DNA of 64,000 nt. Source: Enterococcus devriesei (GTDB lineage Bacteria > Bacillota > Bacilli > Lactobacillales > Enterococcaceae). A program made the translations under genes and the position numbers. Location: contig NZ_JXKM01000003.1 in the NCBI RefSeq assembly GCF_001885905.1, positions 303,007 to 367,006 on the forward strand, read 5' to 3'. Numbering within the stretch: position 1 is the stretch's first letter; each line of letters begins with the position of its first letter. The notes beneath the pieces were generated by a model. That model did not search any database, had not been told where the DNA came from, and worked only from the letters and a program-made list of their open reading frames with translations. Of this stretch, positions 40,207 through 47,986 are shown piece by piece.

Positions 40207-40213
40207 ACAAAAA

Positions 40214-40260
40214 AAAGGCTCTGACAGAAAAGCAATTACTGCTTCTGTCAGAGTCTTTTT
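40214..40260. terminator. Bidirectional terminator of the importer operon
   Basis: GGCTCTGACAGAA pairs with TTCTGTCAGAGTC around a 13-base loop, with A residues on the left and TTTTT on the right. The convergent TMEM175-like gene ends immediately beyond it. Confidence 0.9.
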
Positions 40261-40261
40261 G

Positions 40262-40858
40262 CTACGCTTTCTTTCGATGAAAGATTTTTTCATAGTACCT
40301 ATTCGCCGTACGGTAAGAAATCACCCAAATACCCGAAACTAAAAAGCGGCCAAATATTCCGATTGGTGGAAAAATAAAGACGCCCGCCATCACCGCGAAA
40401 TTAATTACCATTGACACTCTGCTGCGACGATCTCTTCGTAGCACTTTTGCAACATGGCTGTTCGGATCATTCGCCTTGATTAATTGATCAGACAATATAC
40501 CATAAGAAAAACTCCACATCGTATAAATAATGACATAGGACATTTCAGGCCAAAATTCCCCAGGATCGCGACCAACCCAACTTGTCACAGCCGGACATAA
40601 CGTTAGCCAAAATAACCAAAAAATATTTGCCCAAATCACTCGATAATTGATTTTTTCCGCCATCTGCATCATCCGATGATGGTTCACCCAAATGACCGCG
40701 ACAAAAATAAAACTGACGACGTAAGCAAATAAAATATTCGTAATAGCTTTCAAAGAAGCCAGCGTGGGTGCATCTGGTATTTGGATATTCAACACCAAAA
40801 CGGTTAAAACTATCGCTACTACACCATCTGTAAATGCTTCTAAACGGGATTTTGTCAT
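40262..40858 (-). CDS. TMEM175-family membrane protein (DUF1211), probable potassium channel
   Basis: The 198-residue protein starts MTKSRLEAFTDGVVAIVLTV. The RxxxFTDG motif corresponds to the RxxxFSD signature of the first pore helix in TMEM175 proteins, and five to six membrane segments follow. Bacterial members form potassium-permeable channels as tetramers; that function is inferred from family membership. It is monocistronic and convergent with the importer operon. The 173-base gap on its other side contains the promoter of the Mga-like gene. Confidence 0.82.
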   Translation of the reverse strand: MTKSRLEAFTDGVVAIVLTVLVLNIQIPDAPTLASLKAITNILFAYVVSFIFVAVIWVNHHRMMQMAEKINYRVIWANIFWLFWLTLCPAVTSWVGRDPGEFWPEMSYVIIYTMWSFSYGILSDQLIKANDPNSHVAKVLRRDRRSRVSMVINFAVMAGVFIFPPIGIFGRFLVSGIWVISYRTANRYYEKIFHRKKA

Positions 40859-40936
40859 TTTTTCACCTTCTTTCTTAGAATAGCATGAAATTTGTTTTTA
40901 ACTATATAAAATTACTCACTTTTTGTCTGTTAATAA

Positions 40937-40965
40937 CTGACAGTTCTGTGTAAATAAAGTACAAT
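40937..40965 (+). promoter_or_regulatory. Promoter of the Mga-like regulator gene
   Basis: CTGACA (40937-40942) and TACAAT (40960-40965) are 17 bases apart, matching 5 of 6 positions each. The leader of about 60 bases carries an unused AGGAGG at 40970-40975 in addition to the AAAGGAGG used by the gene. Confidence 0.65.
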
Positions 40966-41031
40966 TATAGGAGGTATTCTGGTTAAAAAAGTTCATATTA
41001 ATAGAGTAATTTAATAAAAGGAGGAAAACAG

Positions 41032-42534
41032 ATGTCATATGAGGAACTTATGTTTGATTCGTCGCTCCTCTTACGTTTTAATATTTTTAAATATTTAAAC
41101 CAATCTACAAAACAAATCTTGTCGATCAGTCAATTATCAGAAGATTTAGAACTAAATTATCAACAAAGCGTGATTGAGCTAAACGAAATCGATCAAGAAC
41201 TAGCGGAGATCAGTCCGAATCACGAGACAATCATGATGCGTGCAGGTAAGGTTAACTTGGAGAATCTCACTGCGACGATCGATATTTATCGCTACCATCT
41301 ATTGAAACAAGCAGTCCCGTTCCAATTCATTTTATACTTCATGAATGAAGAAAATCCAACAATCGAAAAATTTTGTGAAAAATATTTTGTCAGTCGCTCG
41401 ACCGTTTCTCGCAAAATCGATAAATTAAAAAAACATCTGAAGCGTTTCAATATCCGTTTTACATATACAGAAGCTGGCATGTCTGGTGATGAACGTTTGA
41501 TTCGTCTAGCGTTGTTTGATCTTTTATGGTTAGGAACGCGGGGAATTGAATGTCCGCTAGTCGTGGATCAACACCAGCTTGAGCAAGTCATGAATACTTA
41601 TAAAGATTATTACCCACTGGCTCGGACTTATTTTGGTACGCAAGAAATTAAATTATTTAGTTGTATCAATTTGATCCGCATCAAAAATAAAAAGTTCGTT
41701 AAATACGATCCTCGTTACAACTTTTTAATGAAGGACAATCCTTATTATGATTTCACTTCATTGCGAGAGCTCATTGAAGAACCACTAACGACTCGCCAAG
41801 TCAAAGGGGAATCCAGTTTTATTTATTTCCTTGCTCACTATTCACCATTTTACACGATTCGCGACGATCCAAGTATGAAACAAGCCATCCACGATTTTGA
41901 TGCGCGGCCAAATCCAGTCAATGATTTTGTGATGGAGTTTCGATTGTTCGCTAAAAAGGCACTATTTCCTGACCGTCCTGAAGTAATGGATGATCCGCTC
42001 GTTGTATCAAATCTTTTGAACATCACGTTTGGCTACTTTATTTTCCGCCAGCCTTTCCCAAGCATCATTGAATTAGTGATGGATCCGAACGAAAAACAAA
42101 CACGCGGCGAATACATCCTGTTCCAAAATATCCAAAACTTTATGCAGATGGCTAAAGACAATCCTTCTTACAGCTTCATTAGCTCTGTTCATCCGATGCT
42201 AACAAGAGGATTCAAACGACTGCTGCTGCCGTACTTTAATCAATTCCCTTATGCAAAAAATTTGAGTGTCGGTATTGCTTTGGAGCATAATGCAATCTTT
42301 GTTCGCGACCTGTATCGCTTTTTAGAAGATTTACGTTTTATCAATGCCGAGCCTTACGATGTTTCATTGAAGGATGATTATGATTTAATCATTAGTTCTT
42401 CTTCATTATTGAAAAAGGAAAAACCACATATTCCATTGTATCAACTAGATTTTCCTTATACAAAAAATGAATTAGTTCCATTGTATATCGAATCACGTAG
42501 AATCTACGATAAGAAAAATCGCGTCTATGAATAA
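41032..42534 (+). CDS. Mga/AtxA-like helix-turn-helix regulator
   Basis: The 500-residue protein has the Mga architecture. An N-terminal helix-turn-helix region (STKQILSISQLSEDLELNYQQ, about 24-44) is followed by a second one with IEKFCEKYFVSRSTVSRKID near residues 103-122. PTS regulation-like domains fill the middle, and a C-terminal domain resembles an EIIB fold. Mga-type proteins in streptococci and Bacillus control virulence and carbohydrate genes and can be phosphorylated on histidines. Its targets are unknown. It sits alone between two terminators. Immediately downstream and in the same direction is the triple small-RNA array. Confidence 0.82.
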   Translation: MSYEELMFDSSLLLRFNIFKYLNQSTKQILSISQLSEDLELNYQQSVIELNEIDQELAEISPNHETIMMRAGKVNLENLTATIDIYRYHLLKQAVPFQFILYFMNEENPTIEKFCEKYFVSRSTVSRKIDKLKKHLKRFNIRFTYTEAGMSGDERLIRLALFDLLWLGTRGIECPLVVDQHQLEQVMNTYKDYYPLARTYFGTQEIKLFSCINLIRIKNKKFVKYDPRYNFLMKDNPYYDFTSLRELIEEPLTTRQVKGESSFIYFLAHYSPFYTIRDDPSMKQAIHDFDARPNPVNDFVMEFRLFAKKALFPDRPEVMDDPLVVSNLLNITFGYFIFRQPFPSIIELVMDPNEKQTRGEYILFQNIQNFMQMAKDNPSYSFISSVHPMLTRGFKRLLLPYFNQFPYAKNLSVGIALEHNAIFVRDLYRFLEDLRFINAEPYDVSLKDDYDLIISSSSLLKKEKPHIPLYQLDFPYTKNELVPLYIESRRIYDKKNRVYE

Positions 42535-42543
42535 AAAAATGAA

Positions 42544-42588
42544 CCGCCCGACAAGAGTTTTTATTTCCTCTTGTCGGACGGTTTTTTT
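42544..42588 (+). terminator. Terminator of the Mga-like gene
   Basis: CCG-C-CCGACAAGAG pairs with CTCTTGTCGG-A-CGG around a ten-base loop, followed by seven T residues, nine bases after the stop codon. Confidence 0.92.
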
Positions 42589-42677
42589 CTAAAATACGTT
42601 TGACTCTATTTACCAAAAACTAATCTAATATTACTTATTGACTTTATTTTTCTTAAAGTTAACGGATTTGCTAGTCT

Positions 42678-42712
42678 TTCATCACATTTTTTTCATAACT
42701 AGTTGTTACTAT
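42678..42712 (+). promoter_or_regulatory. Operator-promoter of small RNA copy 1
   Basis: A degenerate direct repeat (ATCACAT then TTCATAA at 42692-42698) runs into the palindrome AACTAGTT (42697-42704). Two bases later comes the -10-like TACTAT (42707-42712). There is no consensus -35 box, so an activator is likely. Copies 2 and 3 have the same layout with better-preserved repeats. Confidence 0.55.
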
Positions 42713-42718
42713 ATATGC

Positions 42719-42797
42719 AGACCAACAAACAACCCTAACACTTTTTCATTTTTTAACTCCTTTGCTCGTCGGCCACCCACCGACGAGCTCTTTTTTT
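42719..42797 (+). ncRNA. Putative trans-acting small RNA, copy 1 of 3
   Basis: The predicted transcript is about 79 bases. It begins with an unstructured stretch ACCAACAAACAACCC, continues with the pyrimidine-rich CTTTTTCATTTTTTAACTCC and TTTG, and ends with a perfect 9-bp terminator hairpin (GCTCGTCGG, loop CCACCCA, CCGACGAGC) and TCTTTTTTT. The pyrimidine stretch is complementary to AAAGGAG, a seven-base spacer and ATG. The same block recurs at 42888 and 43089. The short reading frame MQTNKQP here is not kept in the other copies. The start point is inferred. Confidence 0.75.
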
Positions 42798-42876
42798 ATA
42801 AAAAATAATTTATTTATCCTCATGAATTGAAAAGCCCAATTTCTTTACAGTTTTTTTAATATTCGAACATTCATAG

Positions 42877-42908
42877 TTCACAAATTATTCATAACTAGTT
42901 GCTATTAT
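42877..42908 (+). promoter_or_regulatory. Operator-promoter of small RNA copy 2
   Basis: TTCACAA (42877-42883) and TTCATAA (42888-42894) form a direct repeat with an 11-base period. It overlaps AACTAGTT (42893-42900), followed after two bases by the -10 box TATTAT (42903-42908). Tandem half sites one helical turn apart are typical of OmpR-type response regulators; the regulator is unknown. Confidence 0.6.
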
Positions 42909-42914
42909 ATAAGC

Positions 42915-42993
42915 ATACCAACAAACAACCCTAACACTTTTTCATTTTTTAACTCCTTTGCTCGTCGGCCACCCACCGACGAGCTCTTTTTTT
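42915..42993 (+). ncRNA. Putative trans-acting small RNA, copy 2 of 3
   Basis: This copy has the same transcript as copy 1 from ACCAACAAACAACCC onward: CTTTTTCATTTTTTAACTCC, TTTG, the stem GCTCGTCGG/CCGACGAGC with loop CCACCCA and a T tract. The promoter side is more similar to copy 3 (TATTATATAAGCATACC) than to copy 1. The sequence between the terminator of copy 1 and this operator (about 80 bases) is unique AT-rich DNA, so the conserved part is the transcription unit itself. Confidence 0.75.
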
Positions 42994-43077
42994 GCTTGCG
43001 GATGTTTGAAAAAACTAATTCAGTTAAAATGCCATTACTTTTTCTTAACTTATTATCTTATTTATCGTCGAGCATCG

Positions 43078-43109
43078 TTCACAATTTATTCACAACTAGT
43101 TGCTATTAT
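43078..43109 (+). promoter_or_regulatory. Operator-promoter of small RNA copy 3
   Basis: This is the cleanest copy of the operator. TTCACAA at 43078-43084 is repeated exactly at 43089-43095, again with an 11-base period, overlapping AACTAGTT (43094-43101). The -10 box TATTAT follows at 43104-43109. Confidence 0.6.
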
Positions 43110-43115
43110 ATAAGC

Positions 43116-43195
43116 ATACCAACAAACAACCCTAACACTTTTTCATTTTTTAACTCCTTTGCTCATCGGCCACCCACCGATGAGCTCCTTTTTTT
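43116..43195 (+). ncRNA. Putative trans-acting small RNA, copy 3 of 3
   Basis: The single-stranded region is identical to copies 1 and 2. The terminator stem differs by a compensated pair, GCTCATCGG with CCGATGAGC, in place of GCTCGTCGG with CCGACGAGC. The loop CCACCCA is unchanged. A paired change that keeps the stem is direct evidence that the RNA structure is under selection. The T tract is CTCCTTTTTTT. Confidence 0.75.
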
Positions 43196-43300
43196 ATCTG
43201 TAAAATGAAACCCCTTAACGTGAATTAGCTGTGGCTTCTATTAATCGCAAGCAGATCGTTAATCCTTTTTCTCAAAAAAAATTTGTCACTTTAACTTTCA

Positions 43301-43343
43301 AAAGCCATGGATCGTCATCCAACGATCCACGGCTTTATTTTTT
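43301..43343 (+). terminator. Orphan rightward terminator
   Basis: AAAGCCATGGATCGT pairs with ACGATCCACGGCTTT (one A-C mismatch) around CATCCA, followed by ATTTTTTT. No gene or recognisable RNA lies between it and the terminator of small RNA copy 3, about 105 bases away, so it may end a fourth, unrelated small transcript or back up the array. Confidence 0.6.
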
Positions 43344-43360
43344 CATCTCTTTATCAGTAC

Positions 43361-43392
43361 AAAAAACTAGGCACCCGCATGGAGTGCCTAGT
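43361..43392 (-). terminator. prs terminator
   Basis: On the minus strand ACTAGGCAC pairs with GTGCCTAGT around a nine-base loop, followed by TTTTT, eight bases after the prs stop codon. Confidence 0.9.
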
Positions 43393-43399
43393 AATAAGT

Positions 43400-44371
43400 T
43401 TATTTTTTATGTGTTTCAAACAACGGGCTAACAGGTTTATTTTCATGGATGCGTTTGATAGCATCGCCCATTAATTCACCAACGCTGATTTCATCGATTT
43501 TGTCGATTTTGCGTTCATCTGATAAGTAGATTGAATCAGTCACAACTAAATGCTCGATCGCTGAATCTTGAATCCGTTGCATTGCTGGACCAGATAGAAC
43601 GGGATGAGTACATGAAGCGTAGACTTTTTTCGCACCAGCTTCTTTTAACGCATTAGCTGCTAGTGTGATGGTACCTGCTGTATCGATCATATCATCGATA
43701 ATCACACACGTTTTGCCATCGACTTTTCCGATGATGTTCATCACTTCAGCAACATTCGCTTTCGGACGACGTTTGTCGATGATCGCGATTGGAGCTTTCA
43801 AGAATTCGGCTAATTTACGAGCGCGTGTTACACCGCCGTGGTCTGGTGAGACAACTACGACATCATCGCCGCAGATTTCTTTTTCTAAGAAATAATCTGC
43901 AATCAATGGTGCACCCATCAAATGGTCAACCGGGATATCAAAGAAGCCTTGGATTTGTGAAGCATGTAAATCTAACGTTAACAGACGTGTTGCTCCTGCT
44001 TTTTCAATCATGTTGGCAACTAGTTTTGCAGTAATTGGTTCCCGTGCGCGTGCTTTACGGTCCTGACGTGCATAACCGTAATAAGGCATTACGACGTTGA
44101 TTGTTTTTGCACTCGCGCGTTTCAAGGCATCGATCATAATCAAAAGTTCCATTAAATTATCATTTACCGGACTACTTGTTGACTGAACGACATAGACATG
44201 ACAGCCACGAATACTTTCCTCAATATTTACTTGAATTTCGCCATCGCTAAATTGAGTGACAGAACTTTTTCCCAGCTCTACACCAACTTCTTCAGCAATT
44301 TTTTCAGCTAAGGGACGATTTGAGTTCAAAGCAAAAATTTTCAATCTTGGATCAAAATAATGTTTCGACAT
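43400..44371 (-). CDS. prs: Ribose-phosphate pyrophosphokinase
   Basis: The 323-residue enzyme makes PRPP from ribose-5-phosphate and ATP. It contains the class I motifs [12 protein letters not shown] near residue 102, [13 protein letters not shown] near residue 170 and the PRPP loop [13 protein letters not shown] near residue 222. The ATG at 44369-44371 follows TGGAGG by five bases. It lies downstream of glmU with a gap of 97 bases, the conserved glmU-prs order of Firmicutes, with purR upstream of both. Confidence 0.97.
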   Translation of the reverse strand: MSKHYFDPRLKIFALNSNRPLAEKIAEEVGVELGKSSVTQFSDGEIQVNIEESIRGCHVYVVQSTSSPVNDNLMELLIMIDALKRASAKTINVVMPYYGYARQDRKARAREPITAKLVANMIEKAGATRLLTLDLHASQIQGFFDIPVDHLMGAPLIADYFLEKEICGDDVVVVSPDHGGVTRARKLAEFLKAPIAIIDKRRPKANVAEVMNIIGKVDGKTCVIIDDMIDTAGTITLAANALKEAGAKKVYASCTHPVLSGPAMQRIQDSAIEHLVVTDSIYLSDERKIDKIDEISVGELMGDAIKRIHENKPVSPLFETHKK

Positions 44372-44468
44372 GGGGACCTCCACTTTCTTTTTAAGCATAC
44401 GCTACCGATTATATACCATTTCAAATAAAATACTAGTCATTTCCATTTAAGAAATCAAGAGATTTTCC

Positions 44469-45836
44469 TTAAAAAGGCAAGTGACTGGCATACCCAGCTT
44501 TGTTTACTTGACGAGCTCGAGCTATAGCCATATCGCCTTCTTTGACATCTTCTGTAATGGTTGAACCTGCCGCTGTGACACTATTGTCTGCGATAGTGAC
44601 TGGGGCAATAATATTGGTTCCCGATCCGATAAAGACATGATCACCCACTGTTGTATGGTGTTTATTTTTCCCGTCATAATTGACAAAAACCACGCCGCAA
44701 CCGACATTGATATCTTTACCTAGTGTTGCGTCACCGACATAGGTTAAATGACCGACCTTCGTATTTTCTCCGATGGTTGCTTTTTTAATTTCGACATAGT
44801 TGCCGATATGCGCATTTTCACCGATATCCGCTTGTGGACGTAGATGGGCATGGGGACCCACATCCGCATTTTTGCGAACGATCGCTTCTTCTAAGACGGA
44901 AGACTTGATCTCAACATTGTCTTCAATGATACTGTCTACGATCTTTGAATGAGCCCCAATCACACAATCAGAGCCAATCACTGTCTTGCCTTGCAGCTGT
45001 ACACCGGGTTCGATGATCGTATCTGAACCGATCTCAATGCCGGCGTCAATGTAGGTTGACGCTGGATCGATAAAGGTAACACCATTGACCATATGCTGAC
45101 GATTGATGCGGCGACGCATGATTTCATTCGCGTTAGCTAAAGCGATACGATCATTAACACCTAGGGATTCTTCAAAGTCTTCTGTTTGATACGCTGCGAC
45201 TGTTTGACCGTCATTTTTTAAGATTTCTACGATATCGGTTAAATAATATTCGCCTTGGGCATTATTCGTGCCGATTTTTTCAAGGGCGGCGAATAATTCT
45301 TCGTTGTCAAAACAATAAGTGCCCGTGTTGATTTCTTGTGTCCGGGCTTCTTCTGGTGTTGCGTCTTTTTGTTCCACGATTTTTTCAACGATGCCAACAT
45401 GATCACGTAAGATTCGGCCATAGCCCGTTGGATCTTCTGCATGAGCGGTCAAGATCGTGGCACTAGCCTTCTTGCCTTGATGATAATCAAATAAATTGTT
45501 CAAGGTTTGCGTGGTTAATAAAGGCGTATCGCCGCTGATGACTAACGTGGTGCCCTGCTTACCTTTTAAAAATTCCGCTGCTTGCATGACTGCGTGCCCA
45601 GTCCCTAATTGTTCTGCTTGCAACGTATATTCGCTACGGTCACCTAATTGCTCTTTGACCATTTCCGCCCCGTGGCCCACGATCGTCACAATCTCTGTTG
45701 GCTCAGTCTCAACTACTCGTTCAATAATATGTTCCACCATCGGTTTGCCTGCTACAGGATGCAAAACCTTGTATAATTTTGATTTCATGCGAGTTCCCTT
45801 ACCCGCCGCTAAAATAATCGCATAACGATTTTCCAA
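44469..45836 (-). CDS. glmU: Bifunctional N-acetylglucosamine-1-phosphate uridyltransferase/glucosamine-1-phosphate acetyltransferase
   Basis: The 455-residue protein makes UDP-GlcNAc for cell wall synthesis. The N-terminal uridyltransferase domain has [19 protein letters not shown] near residue 10. From about residue 250 a left-handed beta-helix acetyltransferase follows, with the catalytic-type segment [18 protein letters not shown]. The start codon is TTG (45834-45836) with AGGAG nine bases upstream; no ATG lies in a better position. Just upstream are two tandem copies of the intergenic repeat, in the gap to purR. Confidence 0.96.
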   Translation of the reverse strand: MENRYAIILAAGKGTRMKSKLYKVLHPVAGKPMVEHIIERVVETEPTEIVTIVGHGAEMVKEQLGDRSEYTLQAEQLGTGHAVMQAAEFLKGKQGTTLVISGDTPLLTTQTLNNLFDYHQGKKASATILTAHAEDPTGYGRILRDHVGIVEKIVEQKDATPEEARTQEINTGTYCFDNEELFAALEKIGTNNAQGEYYLTDIVEILKNDGQTVAAYQTEDFEESLGVNDRIALANANEIMRRRINRQHMVNGVTFIDPASTYIDAGIEIGSDTIIEPGVQLQGKTVIGSDCVIGAHSKIVDSIIEDNVEIKSSVLEEAIVRKNADVGPHAHLRPQADIGENAHIGNYVEIKKATIGENTKVGHLTYVGDATLGKDINVGCGVVFVNYDGKNKHHTTVGDHVFIGSGTNIIAPVTIADNSVTAAGSTITEDVKEGDMAIARARQVNKAGYASHLPF

Positions 45837-45850
45837 AAGAAGTCACTCCT

Positions 45851-45955
45851 ATTTCGTTTTAATGGATTTATTTTTCTAAGAGAAAAATAAGTTTGATTCT
45901 CAACACGTATATCATTCTACTAATGGGCTAAAGCTCAAAGTAGAACTGACATCCT
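45851..45955 (+). repeat. Dispersed intergenic hairpin repeat, tandem unit 1 (glmU-purR gap)
   Basis: This is the clearest unit: ATTTCGTTTTAATGGATTT, first hairpin TTATTTTTC/GAAAAATAA, TTTGATTCTCAACACGTAT, ATCA, second stem TTCTACT (45915-45921) with AGTAGAA (45939-45945), then CTGACA. A second unit follows with a period of exactly 105 bases. Both lie between the glmU ribosome binding site and the purR terminator, so they are probably transcribed into the glmU leader. Confidence 0.75.
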
Positions 45956-46045
45956 ATTTCGTTTTAATGGATTTATTTTCCCAAGATAAAAAATAAGTCT
46001 GATTCTCAACACGTATATCATTTTACTAGCTGAACGTAAAAAAGG
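45956..46045 (+). repeat. Dispersed intergenic hairpin repeat, tandem unit 2 (glmU-purR gap)
   Basis: This unit repeats unit 1 with few changes up to the second stem, where TTTTAC (46021-46026) pairs with GTAAAA (46036-46041) in place of TTCTAC/GTAGAA. The following GGCTAGCTC is the repeat's outer motif and here doubles as part of the purR terminator. Confidence 0.7.
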
Positions 46046-46098
46046 CTAGCTCATTAGACTCCCAATTAAAAAAAGTGGAGAGAGTCTGAAAAACTAGC
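46037..46098 (-). terminator. purR terminator
   Basis: On the minus strand a long imperfect stem (GCTAGTTTTTCAGACTC with GAGTCTAATGAGCTAGC and short mismatches) is followed by TTTTTT, starting eight bases after the purR stop. Confidence 0.75.
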
Positions 46099-46105
46099 TT
46101 TGAAT

Positions 46106-46924
46106 TTATTTATCGAAGCAGTTACCTGGTACAACCGTGATCGTCTTGGTGCTTGTATCAACATCTTGGACAAATAGCAATGAATTGTAGTCGTCGATGG
46201 CCCGTTCACCTTTGAATTTCGATTCCGCAAAGACCGTGATCCCCACTAACTCAGCTTCGAATTCTTCGATCAAACTCTTCATCCCGTTGACGGTGCCGCC
46301 GCCTTTCATGAAGTCATCCACGATCAAAACTTTTGAACCGCGTTTTAGACTGCGCTTTGAAAGCTCCATTTTTTCGATTCGTTCAGACGAGCCAGAAACG
46401 TAATTGACACTGACCGTTGAACCTTCCGTGATTTTTGAATCCCGACGAACGATGACAAATGGCGCATTCAAATAGTAGGACACCGCTTGAGCGATTGGTA
46501 CACCCTTTGTCGCTACCGTCATCACTGCGTCAACTTTTTTATCTAAATATTGTGCAGCGATAATCCGGCCGACTTTTCTTAATAAGTCTGGTTGACCTAA
46601 CATATCGGATAAATACACATAGCCACCTGGCAACAAGCGGTCTTCCTCTGACAAGCGTTCAGCTAAGGATTCAATGTATTCTCGCGCGTCTTCGTCGGTG
46701 ATACTCGGTGTAAAGACGACGCCTCCCGCAGCTCCGGGAATCGTTTCTAAAAATCCCGTTCCTCGCTCTTTGAAAGTTTTTTTAACAATCGCTAAATCTT
46801 CGCTGATGGAAGACTTGGCCGAACCGTAGCGGGCCGCAAAAAAAGTCAATGGGATCAAGTCATGTGGATGATCCAATAAATATTGTGTCATGTCGATTAA
46901 ACGTTCACTTCGACGCACTTTCAC
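46106..46924 (-). CDS. purR: Pur operon repressor PurR
   Basis: The 272-residue protein has an N-terminal winged helix (KVRRSERLIDMTQYLLDHP) and a C-terminal phosphoribosyltransferase-like domain with VLIVDDFMKGGGTVNG near residue 200. It is the Bacillus-type PurR, which represses purine genes and is released by PRPP. Its neighbour prs makes that effector. The start is set at the GTG at 46922-46924, eight bases after AGGAG. A GTG three codons earlier lies inside the ribosome binding site. The 222-base gap to the zinc importer operon contains a partial intergenic repeat (TTTTGATTCTCAACGA and CTCACAAAAC, near 46963-47006). Confidence 0.94.
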   Translation of the reverse strand: MKVRRSERLIDMTQYLLDHPHDLIPLTFFAARYGSAKSSISEDLAIVKKTFKERGTGFLETIPGAAGGVVFTPSITDEDAREYIESLAERLSEEDRLLPGGYVYLSDMLGQPDLLRKVGRIIAAQYLDKKVDAVMTVATKGVPIAQAVSYYLNAPFVIVRRDSKITEGSTVSVNYVSGSSERIEKMELSKRSLKRGSKVLIVDDFMKGGGTVNGMKSLIEEFEAELVGITVFAESKFKGERAIDDYNSLLFVQDVDTSTKTITVVPGNCFDK

Positions 46925-47127
46925 ATAATTCACTCCTAAGTATTTATTTTATTCATTAAAAAATTTTGATTCTCAACGAATCTCCTCGTTGTGCTCACAA
47001 AACTTATGATAAGCAAATAGCACTCTATTCTGATTTATCGTTTCCCATTATAAGGGTTTAGCGAATAAAATTCGAGTATTTTCTTGTTTTAAAGTGAAAA
47101 AGTTCGGAATTTATTAATTATTCCACA

Positions 47128-47160
47128 AAAAAAGAGGAAAAGCTTTCGCTTTCCTCTATT
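47128..47160 (-). terminator. Terminator of the zinc importer operon
   Basis: On the minus strand AGAGGAAAGC pairs with GCTTTTCCTCT around GAAA, followed by TTTTTTT. The left arm begins within the last codon of the permease gene. Confidence 0.9.
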
Positions 47161-47986
47161 TTTGCAGCTGTCTGCGCTGAATTAAAAACCTCAATTGTCG
47201 AATTCCATTAACTAGTAAAAATAAAATGATAAAGCCTAAAGTGATCGTCGCTCCTGGCGGTGTATCCAAATAATAAGACCCTGTCAGACCACCGATCATA
47301 CCGATAAAGCCGACTAAAACACTGATCAAGATCACGATATTAAAGCTTTTTCCAGCTCGCATCCCGATCGCCGCCGGTAGCACCATAATCGCTGAGATCA
47401 ACAAGGCTCCCGCAATCGGGATCATGATCGCAATGGCGACACCAGTGACTACATTAAAGATCATAGACATCATACGGACAGGTAAGCCATCGACTGCCGC
47501 GATATCTTCATCAAAAGTCAGAACATACATTGGTCGTTTAAATAAAAGAAATAAAATCCCCACAAGGACAAATAAAATCCCTAGAAAAACAACCTGCTGC
47601 CAAGTAATCGTTACGATCGAACCAAACAAATACGATTGGATGCTGACTGCCGAACTACCTGGTGCTAAACTCATCAAGACTAGCGCCACCGCTAAACCAG
47701 CCGCCATTAAGATCGCAATCGAGATTTCTGAATAGGAGCTGTACATATTTTGCAGATACTCCATAATGATCGCCGCAATTACGACGACTAATAACGTTGT
47801 ACCGGTTGGATTTAAGTTTAAGAAAAAGCCTAGCGCCACACCTGCTAGCGACACATGAGACAAAGTATCCGCCATCAACGATTGCCGCCGAATAACAAGA
47901 AAGACACCTAGCATAGGTGCGATTCCAGCAATGAAGATCGCCGCTAGGAACGCTCGTCTCATGAATTCATATGAAAGCAACGCCAT
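47156..47986 (-). CDS. Zinc ABC transporter permease (ZnuB/AdcB type)
   Basis: The 276-residue protein has about eight membrane segments and the ABC-3 family sequence [19 protein letters not shown] near residue 32, the loop that contacts the ATPase. It is the last gene of a binding protein-ATPase-permease operon and overlaps the ATPase gene by 28 bases. Zinc rather than manganese specificity is inferred from the histidine-rich binding protein and the Zur-like operator. Confidence 0.9.
   Translation of the reverse strand: MALLSYEFMRRAFLAAIFIAGIAPMLGVFLVIRRQSLMADTLSHVSLAGVALGFFLNLNPTGTTLLVVVIAAIIMEYLQNMYSSYSEISIAILMAAGLAVALVLMSLAPGSSAVSIQSYLFGSIVTITWQQVVFLGILFVLVGILFLLFKRPMYVLTFDEDIAAVDGLPVRMMSMIFNVVTGVAIAIMIPIAGALLISAIMVLPAAIGMRAGKSFNIVILISVLVGFIGMIGGLTGSYYLDTPPGATITLGFIILFLLVNGIRQLRFLIQRRQLQK

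Noticed and set aside
42717-42740. Seven-codon frame MQTNKQP in small RNA copy 1
   Set aside because: The ATG is absent in copies 2 and 3, and there is no ribosome binding site.
42692-43195. Minus-strand AAAGGAG followed by ATG in each repeat copy, suggesting tiny peptide genes
   Set aside because: The frame is only Met-Lys-Lys-Cys before a stop codon. The pattern is better explained as the antisense of a ribosome binding site in the plus-strand RNA.
42692-43195. Possible CRISPR array
   Set aside because: There are only three repeats of about 106 bases with promoter and terminator features, spaced by about 90 bases of AT-rich DNA, and no cas genes.
43231-43431. Plus-strand open frame of 66 codons
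   Set aside because: It has no ribosome binding site, reads through two terminator hairpins and resembles no protein I know.
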